Assembly: GCA_945877575.1 (NCBI GenBank)
Contig: CAMDUE010000001.1
Location: 186,001-250,000 of the forward strand
DNA length: 64,000 nucleotides
Origin: Chitinophaga pinensis
Lineage (GTDB): Bacteria > Bacteroidota > Bacteroidia > NS11-12g > UBA955
Direction of reading: 5' to 3'
The notes under the pieces: generated by a model
The model's database searches: none
Told to the model about the DNA's origin: nothing
Seen by the model: only the letters and a program-made list of their open reading frames with translations
Position numbers and translations under genes: made by a program
In this document: in pieces, positions 17,445 to 26,715 of the stretch
Numbering within the stretch: the stretch's first letter is position 1
Layout of the letters: each line of letters starts with the position of its first letter

Positions 17445-18434
17445 CTAAGCTAAAATCTTCTTCGCTTCTACCAATAATTCAGTTTTGTTGATTGGAACAA
17501 CTCCGCGCTTTTCACAAACCAAACCACCTGCTAAATTACTCAATTCAGCAATGAGCTCGGGAGCCACATGTTTTGCGAGGGCAAGAGCGGCTACACTCAC
17601 AACGGTGTCACCAGCTCCGCTAACATCGGCTATGTTTCTAATGTGAGCCGGAATTTGAGTAAATTTCCCGTCGTCAGATATTATCACTCCTCTTTCACTC
17701 AGAGTAACCAAGGTTCTCTTGTTGTTTAATTTACTCTCCAATAAGGATATAGCGTGTTCTATTTCATCTATTTGTTCAAATGAAGAATCTAGATTCAATC
17801 CTTCCTTTATTTCTTTTAAATTAGGCTTAAATACTGTTGTATTTTTGTATTCCAGAAAGTTATTCTTCTTAGGGTCAACAATAGTGGGAATACCTAGTTT
17901 GTTTGCTTTATCTATAAAAGACTTAATATTATTGGCGTGAAGCACTCCTTTGTTATAATCTTCAAAAATCACCACATCGGCATTTTCAATTTCCTTATCA
18001 AAATACTCTTCCAACAAAAATGAGTCTATAGCATTCAAATCGTATTTAACCTCATGATCGAACCTTAGCAGTTGGTGATGATTTCCAACAACGCGGGTTT
18101 TTGTAGTAGTTTTTCGAGAATCGCTGACTAACAGTGCTTTTGAGTAAATGCCTTGGTCTTCAAGCAAAGATTTTAAATCTTGACCTTCTTTATCATTTCC
18201 AATTACACTTACCATAATTGGAGTGGCACCCATTGATTTAATGTTCAATGCTACATTTCCAGCTCCGCCCAATCTTGACTCTATATTTGTAACGTCTACA
18301 ACAGGCACGGGTGCCTCTGGTGACACTCGTTCTACCTTTCCATTGATGTAATTATCTACCATTACATCCCCAACAATCAATACTCTTAGTCCGTTAAAAC
18401 TATCAAAAAGTGAGTCTAAATCTAGCTTGTTCAT
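17445..18434 (-). CDS. hldA: D-glycero-beta-D-manno-heptose-7-phosphate kinase (PfkB family)
   Basis: This 329-residue PfkB-family sugar kinase matches the kinase half of HldE/RfaE. It phosphorylates heptose-7-phosphate at C1 on the way to ADP-heptose for the LPS inner core. Seen are LRVLIVGDVMVDNYI, the glycine-rich LGGAGNVALNIKSMGA (about residues 55-70), and the PfkB signature with catalytic Asp in ADVSGAGDTVVSVAAL. The adenylyltransferase half of E. coli HldE is absent, so a separate enzyme must do that step. It lies 21 bases downstream of the aminotransferase gene in the same direction. Ribokinase-like alternatives are less likely given the HldE-like N terminus. Confidence 0.88.
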   Translation of the reverse strand: MNKLDLDSLFDSFNGLRVLIVGDVMVDNYINGKVERVSPEAPVPVVDVTNIESRLGGAGNVALNIKSMGATPIMVSVIGNDKEGQDLKSLLEDQGIYSKALLVSDSRKTTTKTRVVGNHHQLLRFDHEVKYDLNAIDSFLLEEYFDKEIENADVVIFEDYNKGVLHANNIKSFIDKANKLGIPTIVDPKKNNFLEYKNTTVFKPNLKEIKEGLNLDSSFEQIDEIEHAISLLESKLNNKRTLVTLSERGVIISDDGKFTQIPAHIRNIADVSGAGDTVVSVAALALAKHVAPELIAELSNLAGGLVCEKRGVVPINKTELLVEAKKILA

Positions 18435-18455
18435 TTAATTCGGCAAATATAAAGT

Positions 18456-19649
18456 TCAATTCAAGGATTCTAACGCCTTTTTGATTCGAGAACAGGCTTC
18501 AATAATATTGGCATCTGAAGTGGCATAACTTAATCTTATGCAATTGGGAGCTCCAAATGCCGCACCGGAAACCAAAGCAACTAAAGCAGACTCTAACAAA
18601 TACAAACAAAGTTCATCTGCATTATTCAAGGTTACATCTTTATTTTTTTTCCCAAAATAATAAGATACGTCAGGAAAATGATAAAATGCACCTTCAGGAT
18701 TGCCCAATTTAATGCCATTTATTTTTGATAGTTCTTGATGCATGAGATTTCTCCTTTTTTCAAAGGTTTGACGCATCATCTCTACTTCAGATTGATCACC
18801 TTGTAAGGCCTCTATTCCGGCTGCTTGTGCAATAGAATTTGCTCCAGAAGAAACCATTCCCTGAAATCGTTCACAAGCGCTAACCAACTCTTGTGGACCT
18901 GCTAAATATCCTATTCGCCAACCCGTCATTGCAAATCCTTTCGCCAAACCATTTACCACTGCAACTCGATCTTTCATACCGGGATAACTCGCTATACTCA
19001 CGGGTTTTTCGTCATAGACAATCCGCTCGTAAATCTCATCACTGATAACAAATACATGAGGATGTCTGTTTAAGACTTCCACCCACTGATCTAATAGTGA
19101 TTTGGGTATTACACTTCCACTAGGATTACAAGGGGAGGAGAATATAATTAACTTAGTTTTATCGGTAATTGCCGATTCTAATTTATCAGCTGAACAAAGG
19201 TAGTTTTCTTCCACTGAAGTAGCAATTTCTACCACCTTACCTTGAGCATAATTTACCATCGAAGGATAACTAACCCAATATGGTGCTGGAATTATCACTT
19301 CGTCGCCGGGGTTCACCAATGCCATTATTGCATTAAATAAACTTTGCTTAGCGCCGTTACTCACAATTATTTGAGATGTTGAATAGTCTAAACCATTCTC
19401 TATCAACAATTTATTCTGAATTGCTTGTCTAAATGACAAAGTTCCCAGTACCGGTGGATAATGAGTTTCACCACGAGACATAGCCGCAGTTGCTTCATTG
19501 CAAATATTTATCGGGGTATCAAAATCGGGTTCGCCTATGCTTAGGCTGATTACATCATTTCCCTTTTCTTTCAATTCTCTGGCTTTTTTAGTCATTGCCA
19601 AAGTCTGACTCTCTATTACTCTATCTAATCGACTGCTTAAAGTCACCAT
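18456..19649 (-). CDS. Class I pyridoxal-phosphate aminotransferase (aspartate aminotransferase-like)
   Basis: This fold-type I aminotransferase has 397 residues. The N terminus LSLSIGEPDFDTP is typical of the AspC/AspB I-gamma group, SNGAKQSLFNAIMAL binds the cofactor phosphate, FSSPCNPSGSVI contains the conserved Asn, and the PLP lysine is in GLAKGFAMTGWRIGYLAGP. The C terminus CIRLSYATSD supplies the substrate-carboxylate arginine. Aspartate/2-oxoglutarate transamination is the most likely activity; prephenate or other amino donors cannot be excluded. It is the first gene of a likely two-gene unit with hldA and is divergent from the glycosyltransferase gene. Confidence 0.92.
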   Translation of the reverse strand: MVTLSSRLDRVIESQTLAMTKKARELKEKGNDVISLSIGEPDFDTPINICNEATAAMSRGETHYPPVLGTLSFRQAIQNKLLIENGLDYSTSQIIVSNGAKQSLFNAIMALVNPGDEVIIPAPYWVSYPSMVNYAQGKVVEIATSVEENYLCSADKLESAITDKTKLIIFSSPCNPSGSVIPKSLLDQWVEVLNRHPHVFVISDEIYERIVYDEKPVSIASYPGMKDRVAVVNGLAKGFAMTGWRIGYLAGPQELVSACERFQGMVSSGANSIAQAAGIEALQGDQSEVEMMRQTFEKRRNLMHQELSKINGIKLGNPEGAFYHFPDVSYYFGKKNKDVTLNNADELCLYLLESALVALVSGAAFGAPNCIRLSYATSDANIIEACSRIKKALESLN

Positions 19650-19655
19650 CTCTTA

Positions 19656-19688
19656 CAATATTATCGATTCATTTTAAATAATGCGCAA
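19656..19688 (-). promoter_or_regulatory. Probable promoter of the aminotransferase-hldA unit
   Basis: On the minus strand a TTG (19686-19688) is followed after 22 bases by TAATATTG (19656-19663), one mismatch from TAnnTTTG. The -7 box ends six bases before the ATG at 19649, implying almost no leader. Confidence 0.45.
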
Positions 19689-19699
19689 ATAAAAAAGCA

Positions 19700-19707
19700 T
19701 AATTTTG
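19700..19707 (+). promoter_or_regulatory. -7 promoter element of the glycosyltransferase gene
   Basis: TAATTTTG matches TAnnTTTG exactly and ends seven bases before the ATG at 19715, so the transcript would start at or within about three bases of the start codon. No good -33 TTG is seen. Confidence 0.5.
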
Positions 19708-19714
19708 CTAGTGA

Positions 19715-20914
19715 ATGAAAATCTTGTTCGTTGCAAATCGAATGCCTTTCCCTCCGTACCGGGGCGATAAATTGAAAATTTACAATTTGATGGGTGAATT
19801 AATCGATAAACACGAAATTCATTTACTGACCATTGCTGAAAACCAACAAGATTTAGATTCCATAGAACCGCTTTTGAAACCGTTGGGCGAAAGCGCTAAA
19901 ATCATATCTAGAATTGAATTTATCTATAGGCCACTTTGGGTTTCTGCTTTTTTTACTTTTTTGGGGACGTTTACACGGAAACCTTTTCAAATCGCTTTTT
20001 TCCAATCGCGCAAATTCAAGAAAAAACTAAAATCACTTTTGGAAGCTGAAAAATACGACGCCATACATGTACAACACATCAGAATGGCCCAATATTTTGA
20101 GGGTTTAGACAAGTCAAATGTTATATTAGATTTACCAGATGCATTCAGTTTGTATTGGCAAAGACGCAGAGATCAATCTCAGCATTTTTTACAAAAACTA
20201 TTTGCTTCAACTGAGTTTAATAGGCTGTTCAAATTTGAACAAGAAATGATTCCTCAATTCGCCAAAACTTTGGTTTGTAGCACAGTTGATCAAGAATTTT
20301 TAAAGCAAAGCACGGGCGCTAATGTTGAACTTTTAGAAAATGGGGTAGATATCAATCAATTTTATCCTCGTAAAGATATTGATTTTGTTAAAGGTAGAAT
20401 TCTATTCACCGGCAATATGAGTTATGCCCCAAATATTGATGCGTTGCATTATTTCATGGTTGAAATTTGGCCTTCCGTTTTAGATGCGTTTCCAGAAGCC
20501 ACGTTTGTGATTGCTGGACAAAAACCTGGAAATTGGATTCACTCACTCGCCTCAGATAAAGTAACAGTAACCGGATTTGTTGAAGATCTAGCCAAAGAAT
20601 ATGCTTCGGCAAACGTGGTTATATCTCCACTTAGAATTGGCGCTGGCACCCAAAATAAAGTACTAGAAGCCCTAAGTATGAATGTTCCGGTTGTGAGCAC
20701 TGAAGTAGGTTACAAAGGCTTAGGCCTAGAAACTGGAGAAGGTGTAATTGTAGCGAAAAATCCAACGGAATTTTCCGATGGAATACTTAAAATACTAAAT
20801 GACCACACATTTAGATCTGAACTAGGCCAAAAAGGTGGGGAGAAAATTAGAACCCGTTTTTCTTGGCAAGGCATTGCTAAAAAACTAGAAGGCTATTTCA
20901 TAGAGTTGCAATGA
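19715..20914 (+). CDS. Family 4-like glycosyltransferase
   Basis: A GT-B fold glycosyltransferase of 399 residues. The N terminus ILFVANRMPFPPYRGDKLKI is typical of the TIGR03087-like sugar transferases, where the donor-side loop follows PYRGDK. The C-terminal Rossmann domain contains GRILFTGNMSYAPNIDAL and SPLRIGAGTQNKVLEAL, the nucleotide-sugar binding region with the conserved Glu, then NVPVVSTEVGYKGL. It probably adds a sugar to a surface polysaccharide or glycoprotein at the cytoplasmic face. It stands alone, divergent from the aminotransferase-hldA unit. Substrate unknown. Confidence 0.87.
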   Translation: MKILFVANRMPFPPYRGDKLKIYNLMGELIDKHEIHLLTIAENQQDLDSIEPLLKPLGESAKIISRIEFIYRPLWVSAFFTFLGTFTRKPFQIAFFQSRKFKKKLKSLLEAEKYDAIHVQHIRMAQYFEGLDKSNVILDLPDAFSLYWQRRRDQSQHFLQKLFASTEFNRLFKFEQEMIPQFAKTLVCSTVDQEFLKQSTGANVELLENGVDINQFYPRKDIDFVKGRILFTGNMSYAPNIDALHYFMVEIWPSVLDAFPEATFVIAGQKPGNWIHSLASDKVTVTGFVEDLAKEYASANVVISPLRIGAGTQNKVLEALSMNVPVVSTEVGYKGLGLETGEGVIVAKNPTEFSDGILKILNDHTFRSELGQKGGEKIRTRFSWQGIAKKLEGYFIELQ

Positions 20915-20920
20915 TTTTGT

Positions 20921-20942
20921 AACTTCCCCCGAAAAGGAAGTT
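20921..20942 (+). terminator. Weak hairpin after the glycosyltransferase gene
   Basis: A 7-bp stem AACTTCC / GGAAGTT with an 8-base loop begins seven bases after the glycosyltransferase stop. The following sequence is T-rich but interrupted (TGTTAATTTATTT), so this is a poor rho-independent terminator or only an mRNA hairpin ahead of the next start at 20955. Confidence 0.35.
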
Positions 20943-20954
20943 GTTAATTTATTT

Positions 20955-23900
20955 ATGAGAAAAATTTTACTATCAGTGTGGACTGGGTGCTTGATTTTTA
21001 CCCAGTTAAATGCACAAAACAAAGAATTTGAAAGCTTCGTAGGTCAAATTGGATGGCGAAATATTGGCCCAGCCAAAACCAGCGGTAGAGTCATTGACAT
21101 TGCTGTTAATCCGAAAAATTCTTCTGTATACTACATTGCATCAGCCTACGGCGGTGTTTGGAAAACAGAAAATGCGGGTACAACATTCAGTCCAATCTTT
21201 GATAGCTATGGAACTCAAAGTATTGGTTCTTTGGCAATTCATCCAAATAATCCAAACATAATTTGGGTAGGTACAGGTGAAAACAACAATCAACGTAGTG
21301 TTGGGTACGGAAACGGTCTTTATTATTCCGAAGATGCTGGAAAATCATTTACTAAAATCAAAGGAATATTTGAAAATTCTCAAAGTATTGCGAAAATCAC
21401 CATTAATCCATCAAATCCTTCAGAAATTTGGGTGGCAGCCTACGGACCATTGTGGAGTTCAGGGGGCGAAAGAGGTATTTATTACAGCTCAGATGGGGGC
21501 AAAACATGGACTCAATCTTTGTTTGTATCTAAACATACTGGATTTAACGAAGTTCACATTGATCCATCAAACAATAACATCCTTTATGCTACAGCACATC
21601 AACGCAGAAGACACGAATGGACTTATCTCAGCGGTGGTCCCGAAAGTGCACTTTATAAATCTGTAGATCACGGAAAAACTTGGCAAAAATGTACTGGTGG
21701 GTTTCCTAGTGGGGACTTAGGAAGGATTTCTGTAACCACATCCAACACAGAAACCGGAAGAGTTACGGCCATTGTTGAAGCAGAAGGAAAAAAAGGGGGT
21801 GTTTATACCTCCACTGATTACGGGGTGAGTTGGTCTAGAATCAACGATTTCCAAACGGCTGGAAACTATTATCAAGAAGTTTTTTCAGATCCTACCAACG
21901 GAAAGAGACTTTTTTTCATGGACACTTATTTACATTTTTCTGATGATGGAGGCAAAACCATCAAACGTTATCCCGAAGATAACAAACACGTAGATAACCA
22001 TGCCATTTGGATTAATCCATCAAACGTCAATCACCTATTGGTAGGCTGTGATGGAGGTTTATATGAAACCTTCGATAATGGGGCAAACTGGATATTTAAA
22101 GAAAATTTACCCATCACGCAGTTCTATAGGGTTTCAGTTGATAATTCTACTCCCTTTTACAATGTTTACGGAGGCACACAAGATAATTTCTCTTTAGGAG
22201 GACCCAGTAGAAATAAAACATCAAACGGCATTGGAAACGATGAGTGGTTTGTGACTGTTGGTGGAGACGGATTTAAAAGTCAAATTGACCCAACAAATCC
22301 AGATATTGTATATGCACAATGGCAATACGGCGGATTGATTAGACATAACAGAAAAACGGGAGAAAGTATTGACATTCGTCCTCATTTCACCAACAAAGAC
22401 AATGTTTCTGCTCCTGCATTTCGCTGGAATTGGGACGCTCCTTTATTGATCAGTAAATACGATCATAAAAAACTATATTTTGCAGCAAATCAGGTATTTG
22501 CGAGCAACGATTACGGAAACTCTTGGTCATTGGCCAGCCCTGATTTAAGTAGAAAATTAGATCGGAATACCTTACCCATTATGGAAAAAATTTGGGGGTT
22601 GAAGGCCGTTGCAAAAAATCAAAGCACCAGCATTTATGGAAACATCTCTTTTTTATGCGAAGGTAAAGAGGGCCAGCTTTTAGCAGGAACAGATGATGGA
22701 TTGGTACATTTAACCATCGACGATGGCAAGACATGGAGCAAACTAAACGCTAATTATCCAGGGGTTAATTTCTGGACAGAAGCTCAAGAAGGAAAATCGG
22801 AAAAAAACAATGAAACTATATATCCATTGGTAAGTTCACTGAACATCAATTCCAAAAACGATTTCATTCTTGCCCTTGACAATCATAGACAAGGAGATTT
22901 TAAACCGTACCTATTTATTTCAACAGATCAAAGTAAATCATGGAAAAAAATGGGAGCAGGGCTTCCAGAAAACGGAGCAATCAAAAGTGTTTGGATAGAT
23001 CCGAAAGATAATGACATTATTTGTGTTGGTACAGAATTCGGCTTTTATATTTCCATCGATAATGGGATGAATTTCAGTTCCTTTATGAAAGGACTTCCTC
23101 CGGTTGCCATAAAAGATATTGCTTTCCAAGAAAGAGAAGAGGATCTTGTTTTGGCCACTTTCGGACGTGGATTCGTGGTTTGTGATGATTACCAACTCAT
23201 CAGGGAATTCAAAAAGTCTCAAAATAAAGTTTTTGCATCCAACTCAACCCATAAATTATTTGTGCCTTATGCCAAGCTGGGTAGCGACGGTAATGCCTAT
23301 CATGGAAAAACACGTTTTATGGGAGAAAATCTAGATGAAAAGCTTAACATCTATGTCAATATCCCTGAAGATATTTCTTCAGTTAGGAAGAGACGTGAGA
23401 ACCGTGAAAAAGGAGCCAAATCCATGGATTTGATTTATCCCTCTATAGATTCAATTGTAGCTGAGGAAACTGAAATTCTAGACAATTATTGTATTTCTGT
23501 GTACTCCGAAAATGACAGAAATTCAAAATTGATTGCTCGATGGAATATTTCCGCAGGTAAAGGTTGGACCCAAACCAAATGGAATTGCCGATACAGCGTA
23601 ATTCCCACCGACTTATTTGACCCAAAATCATCTGTTTCTGATGGGCCTTATGTAAGTCCTGGAAACTATTTTCTGGGTTTAGATAAAATGACAAAAGACG
23701 GAATTGAAAAGTGTACAGATCTTTTACAAGTGAGTATTGAATATTTATTTGAATCCAATACACTGCAGCCTTCGGAAATTGAAAATCGGAACAATCAAAT
23801 TAAATTACTTTTATCTGTGCGATCTTCATTGATTCAAGTAAACAATGATTTAGAGCAATTGAATATCAAATTGAACCATTTGCTTAAGATTTCGGCGTTA

Positions 23901-24173
23901 GATCAAAGTAAACGTGGCGAGTTGATGAAGTTGAATGACCAATTCAATCAAATTCAAATAAAACTTCAAGGCCAGCAAGCACTTTCAAAATATGAATTTG
24001 CGACTCCCAATGCCATTAATTCATCGTTTTGGGGTGTTTATTACGAGATGTTGGGTAGTTTAACAAAACCAACTTTAACTCACATTAATACCATACAAAG
24101 TATTGAAGAGCAGTTACCAAGAATTGAAAAGCAAATGGAAGAAATAAAGACTTCATTGCAGAATTTCAATTAA
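20955..24173 (+). CDS. Large secreted BNR/VPS10-type beta-propeller protein
   Basis: A 1072-residue protein with a signal peptide (cleavage near QLNAQN). Its body is made of sialidase-type Asp-box (BNR) repeats, for example SEDAGKSFTKI, SSDGGKTWTQS, SVDHGKTWQKC, STDYGVSWSRI, SDDGGKTIKRY and STDQSKSWKKM, arranged like the ten-bladed VPS10/sortilin propeller. It starts with IGWRNIGPAKTSGRVIDIAV, a motif also seen in the protein at 46695. The last 150 residues are helical and heptad-like (a coiled coil such as IEEQLPRIEKQMEEIKTSL) and there is no T9SS sorting domain. Databases often call such proteins glycosyl hydrolase, but no sialidase catalytic residues are evident, so the function is unknown. 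Likely periplasmic or surface located. Confidence 0.85.
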   Translation: MRKILLSVWTGCLIFTQLNAQNKEFESFVGQIGWRNIGPAKTSGRVIDIAVNPKNSSVYYIASAYGGVWKTENAGTTFSPIFDSYGTQSIGSLAIHPNNPNIIWVGTGENNNQRSVGYGNGLYYSEDAGKSFTKIKGIFENSQSIAKITINPSNPSEIWVAAYGPLWSSGGERGIYYSSDGGKTWTQSLFVSKHTGFNEVHIDPSNNNILYATAHQRRRHEWTYLSGGPESALYKSVDHGKTWQKCTGGFPSGDLGRISVTTSNTETGRVTAIVEAEGKKGGVYTSTDYGVSWSRINDFQTAGNYYQEVFSDPTNGKRLFFMDTYLHFSDDGGKTIKRYPEDNKHVDNHAIWINPSNVNHLLVGCDGGLYETFDNGANWIFKENLPITQFYRVSVDNSTPFYNVYGGTQDNFSLGGPSRNKTSNGIGNDEWFVTVGGDGFKSQIDPTNPDIVYAQWQYGGLIRHNRKTGESIDIRPHFTNKDNVSAPAFRWNWDAPLLISKYDHKKLYFAANQVFASNDYGNSWSLASPDLSRKLDRNTLPIMEKIWGLKAVAKNQSTSIYGNISFLCEGKEGQLLAGTDDGLVHLTIDDGKTWSKLNANYPGVNFWTEAQEGKSEKNNETIYPLVSSLNINSKNDFILALDNHRQGDFKPYLFISTDQSKSWKKMGAGLPENGAIKSVWIDPKDNDIICVGTEFGFYISIDNGMNFSSFMKGLPPVAIKDIAFQEREEDLVLATFGRGFVVCDDYQLIREFKKSQNKVFASNSTHKLFVPYAKLGSDGNAYHGKTRFMGENLDEKLNIYVNIPEDISSVRKRRENREKGAKSMDLIYPSIDSIVAEETEILDNYCISVYSENDRNSKLIARWNISAGKGWTQTKWNCRYSVIPTDLFDPKSSVSDGPYVSPGNYFLGLDKMTKDGIEKCTDLLQVSIEYLFESNTLQPSEIENRNNQIKLLLSVRSSLIQVNNDLEQLNIKLNHLLKISALDQSKRGELMKLNDQFNQIQIKLQGQQALSKYEFATPNAINSSFWGVYYEMLGSLTKPTLTHINTIQSIEEQLPRIEKQMEEIKTSLQNFN

Positions 24174-24195
24174 CCAATTTAATTTTATCACAAAC

Positions 24196-24227
24196 AAAAA
24201 AGGCTGCCCATGGGCAGCCTTTTTTTA
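24196..24227. terminator. Bidirectional terminator between the VPS10-like gene and hppA
   Basis: A nearly perfect palindrome centred at 24210/24211, with stem AGGCTGCCCA / TGGGCAGCCT flanked by A and T tracts. It stands between two convergent stop codons (24173 and 24244) and can serve both. Confidence 0.92.
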
Positions 24228-24243
24228 TCAAATAAGTTTGGGG

Positions 24244-26613
24244 TTATTTCTTGTCTTTACAACAAGCCTTATCTTCAGACTTCTTGAATTTGCCATTCTC
24301 GTCATACATTGCCATGCACTTTGCGCGCTCTTCAGGGCTGCATTTCAAAGAATCACATTTAGCCATACACTGATCTAAAGTCATATTTTCACACTCTGAC
24401 ATGTCGCAAGTTGAGTTTGAATCACATCCTGCATGAGCAGTGGTCATTTCAGTCTTGTCTTTGCAGCAATCGTCAGAAGCAGTAGTATTTGAATTACCTA
24501 CAGCGATGTAAGGAGCAATGATCAAAGAAACAATTGAAGTCAATTTAATCAAGATATTCATAGATGGACCAGAAGTATCTTTGAATGGATCTCCAACTGT
24601 ATCACCGGTTACAGATGCCTTATGAGGCTCAGATTTTTTGTAATAAATTTCACCGTCAATCTCTACACCTTTTTCAAATGATTTTTTAGCATTATCCCAA
24701 GCACCTCCTGCATTGTTTTGGAAAATACCCATCAATACACCAGAAACAGTGATACCGGCAAGCATACCGCCCAAAACTTCAGGACCAAATAAAAACCCTA
24801 CTAAAACAGGAGAAATCAAAGCGATTGCACCTGGCATTACCATCTCACGGATAGAAGCTTTAGTTGAGATTTCAACACATTTCTCATATTCAGGTTCAGC
24901 TTTGTATTCCATGATACCTGGAATTTCTCTAAACTGACGACGAACCTCTTGTACCATATCCATGGCAGCGCGACCAACTGCACTGATTGCTAATGCAGAA
25001 AATATAAAAGGTATCATTGCACCAACAAATAAACCAGACAATACATCTGCTTTATAAATATTGATTGCATCAATTCCAGCAACACCCACAAATGCAGCAA
25101 AAAGCGCAAGGGAAGTTAGAGCTGCAGATGCGATTGCAAAACCTTTACCAGTAGCAGCAGTTGTATTACCAACGGCATCTAAAATATCTGTTCTTCCGCG
25201 AACTTCTTCAGGCAATTCAGCCATTTCTGCAATACCACCAGCATTATCAGCAATAGGACCAAAGGCATCGATAGCCAATTGCATTGCCGTTGTTGCCATC
25301 ATACCTGCTGCTGCAATTGCAACACCGTATAATCCAGCAAATTCAAAAGAAACAAAAATACCCGCAGCTAAAACCAAAATTGGAATCACTGTAGATTGCA
25401 TTCCTATAGCCAAACCACCAATGATATTTGTAGCGTGTCCAGTAGCAGATGCTTTTACAATTGACATTACTGGTTTTTTACCCATTGCCGTGTAATATTC
25501 AGTAACATAACTCATGATTGCTCCAACAACCAATCCTACAATAATGGCATAGAAAATATCCATTGAGGTAAATTCTTCACCTCTTAATGATAATGTTACA
25601 TCAGAAGGAATCAACCATTTAACAGCAACAAACGATGCGATAGCCGTCAAGATTATACTTGACCAATTACCCATATTCAAGGCATTTTGAACATTTCCGT
25701 TATCGTCCTTAATTCTAACAAAGAAAGTTCCGACAATTGAGAAAATCAAGCCTAAACCTGCAATAAACATAGGAAGTAGGATAGGAGAAAGACCCTGGAA
25801 ATTATCTGCAACAATCATTTCAGAACCTAAAACCATTGTAGCTAAAATAGTAGCGACGTATGATCCAAATAAATCGGCACCCATACCGGCAACGTCACCT
25901 ACGTTATCTCCCACGTTATCTGCGATCGTTGCAGGATTTCTGGGATCATCTTCAGGAATACCAGCTTCTACTTTACCCACTAGGTCTGCTCCTACGTCAG
26001 CAGCTTTGGTATAAATACCACCACCAACACGAGCAAAGAGTGCGATTGATTCAGCCCCCAATGAAAAACCAGTCAAAACCTCAATAGCTCTTTTCAAACC
26101 ATTAGGATCAACTCCATCAACAAACATTGCATAAAATACAATAAACAATCCGCCTAAACCAATCACAGCTAAGCCTGCAACACCAAGTCCCATCACAGTA
26201 CCACCGTTGAAACTCACTTTAAGGGCTTGTGCCAAACTTGTTTTAGCTGCTTGAGTTGTACGAACATTTGCCTTAGTGGCAATTCTCATTCCAAAATAAC
26301 CAGCTAAAGCTGAGAAAAATGCACCAATCAAGAAAGCTACTGAAATGATCCAGTGTGAATGAATTTCCATTCCGTTAACTTCATGAATGGTACCACTGTA
26401 GGCTAATAGAGCCGCAGCGATTAATGAAAAGTAAGTTAAAACTTTCCATTCAGCCTTTAAGAAAGCCATTGCACCAGCGGCAATCTTTCCTGCGAGATTC
26501 TGCATCTTTTCATCTCCCGCATCTTGTTTCGATACCCATGCACTCTTGAAAGCCATGACCACTAGGCCAACAACACCAAGCGCTGGAATTAAGTAAACTA
26601 CATTATTATTCAT
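24244..26613 (-). CDS. hppA: Membrane-bound ion-translocating pyrophosphatase with cysteine-rich C-terminal tail
   Basis: The enzyme hydrolyses pyrophosphate and pumps sodium or protons across the inner membrane. Of 789 residues, about 700 form the usual 16-helix core, with the substrate signature [20 protein letters not shown] (about 206-225) and [20 protein letters not shown]486 and G489 in [10 protein letters not shown] match the potassium-dependent class, which has Ala there where the independent class has Lys. E188 in [12 protein letters not shown] matches the membrane glutamate associated with sodium-pumping members. The class assignments are inference from known family rules. Residues 714-789 are an odd hydrophilic tail with 11 cysteines, including CC at both ends. 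The gene stands alone with terminators on its 3' side. Confidence 0.95.
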   Translation of the reverse strand: MNNNVVYLIPALGVVGLVVMAFKSAWVSKQDAGDEKMQNLAGKIAAGAMAFLKAEWKVLTYFSLIAAALLAYSGTIHEVNGMEIHSHWIISVAFLIGAFFSALAGYFGMRIATKANVRTTQAAKTSLAQALKVSFNGGTVMGLGVAGLAVIGLGGLFIVFYAMFVDGVDPNGLKRAIEVLTGFSLGAESIALFARVGGGIYTKAADVGADLVGKVEAGIPEDDPRNPATIADNVGDNVGDVAGMGADLFGSYVATILATMVLGSEMIVADNFQGLSPILLPMFIAGLGLIFSIVGTFFVRIKDDNGNVQNALNMGNWSSIILTAIASFVAVKWLIPSDVTLSLRGEEFTSMDIFYAIIVGLVVGAIMSYVTEYYTAMGKKPVMSIVKASATGHATNIIGGLAIGMQSTVIPILVLAAGIFVSFEFAGLYGVAIAAAGMMATTAMQLAIDAFGPIADNAGGIAEMAELPEEVRGRTDILDAVGNTTAATGKGFAIASAALTSLALFAAFVGVAGIDAINIYKADVLSGLFVGAMIPFIFSALAISAVGRAAMDMVQEVRRQFREIPGIMEYKAEPEYEKCVEISTKASIREMVMPGAIALISPVLVGFLFGPEVLGGMLAGITVSGVLMGIFQNNAGGAWDNAKKSFEKGVEIDGEIYYKKSEPHKASVTGDTVGDPFKDTSGPSMNILIKLTSIVSLIIAPYIAVGNSNTTASDDCCKDKTEMTTAHAGCDSNSTCDMSECENMTLDQCMAKCDSLKCSPEERAKCMAMYDENGKFKKSEDKACCKDKK

Positions 26614-26715
26614 AGTATTTTATTGTTCCTTTCTATTTGAAGGCCGCGAAATTAACCAAAGTTTGAATTTCTACCACCACATTCCCTCACATTTTTGATT
26701 GAATGACTCAATTAA

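Noticed and set aside
25061..25495. A 144-codon plus-strand frame within hppA.
   Set aside because: Its Ala/Pro/Ile-rich composition is the antisense of the repetitive Gly/Ala helices of the pyrophosphatase; no independent evidence.
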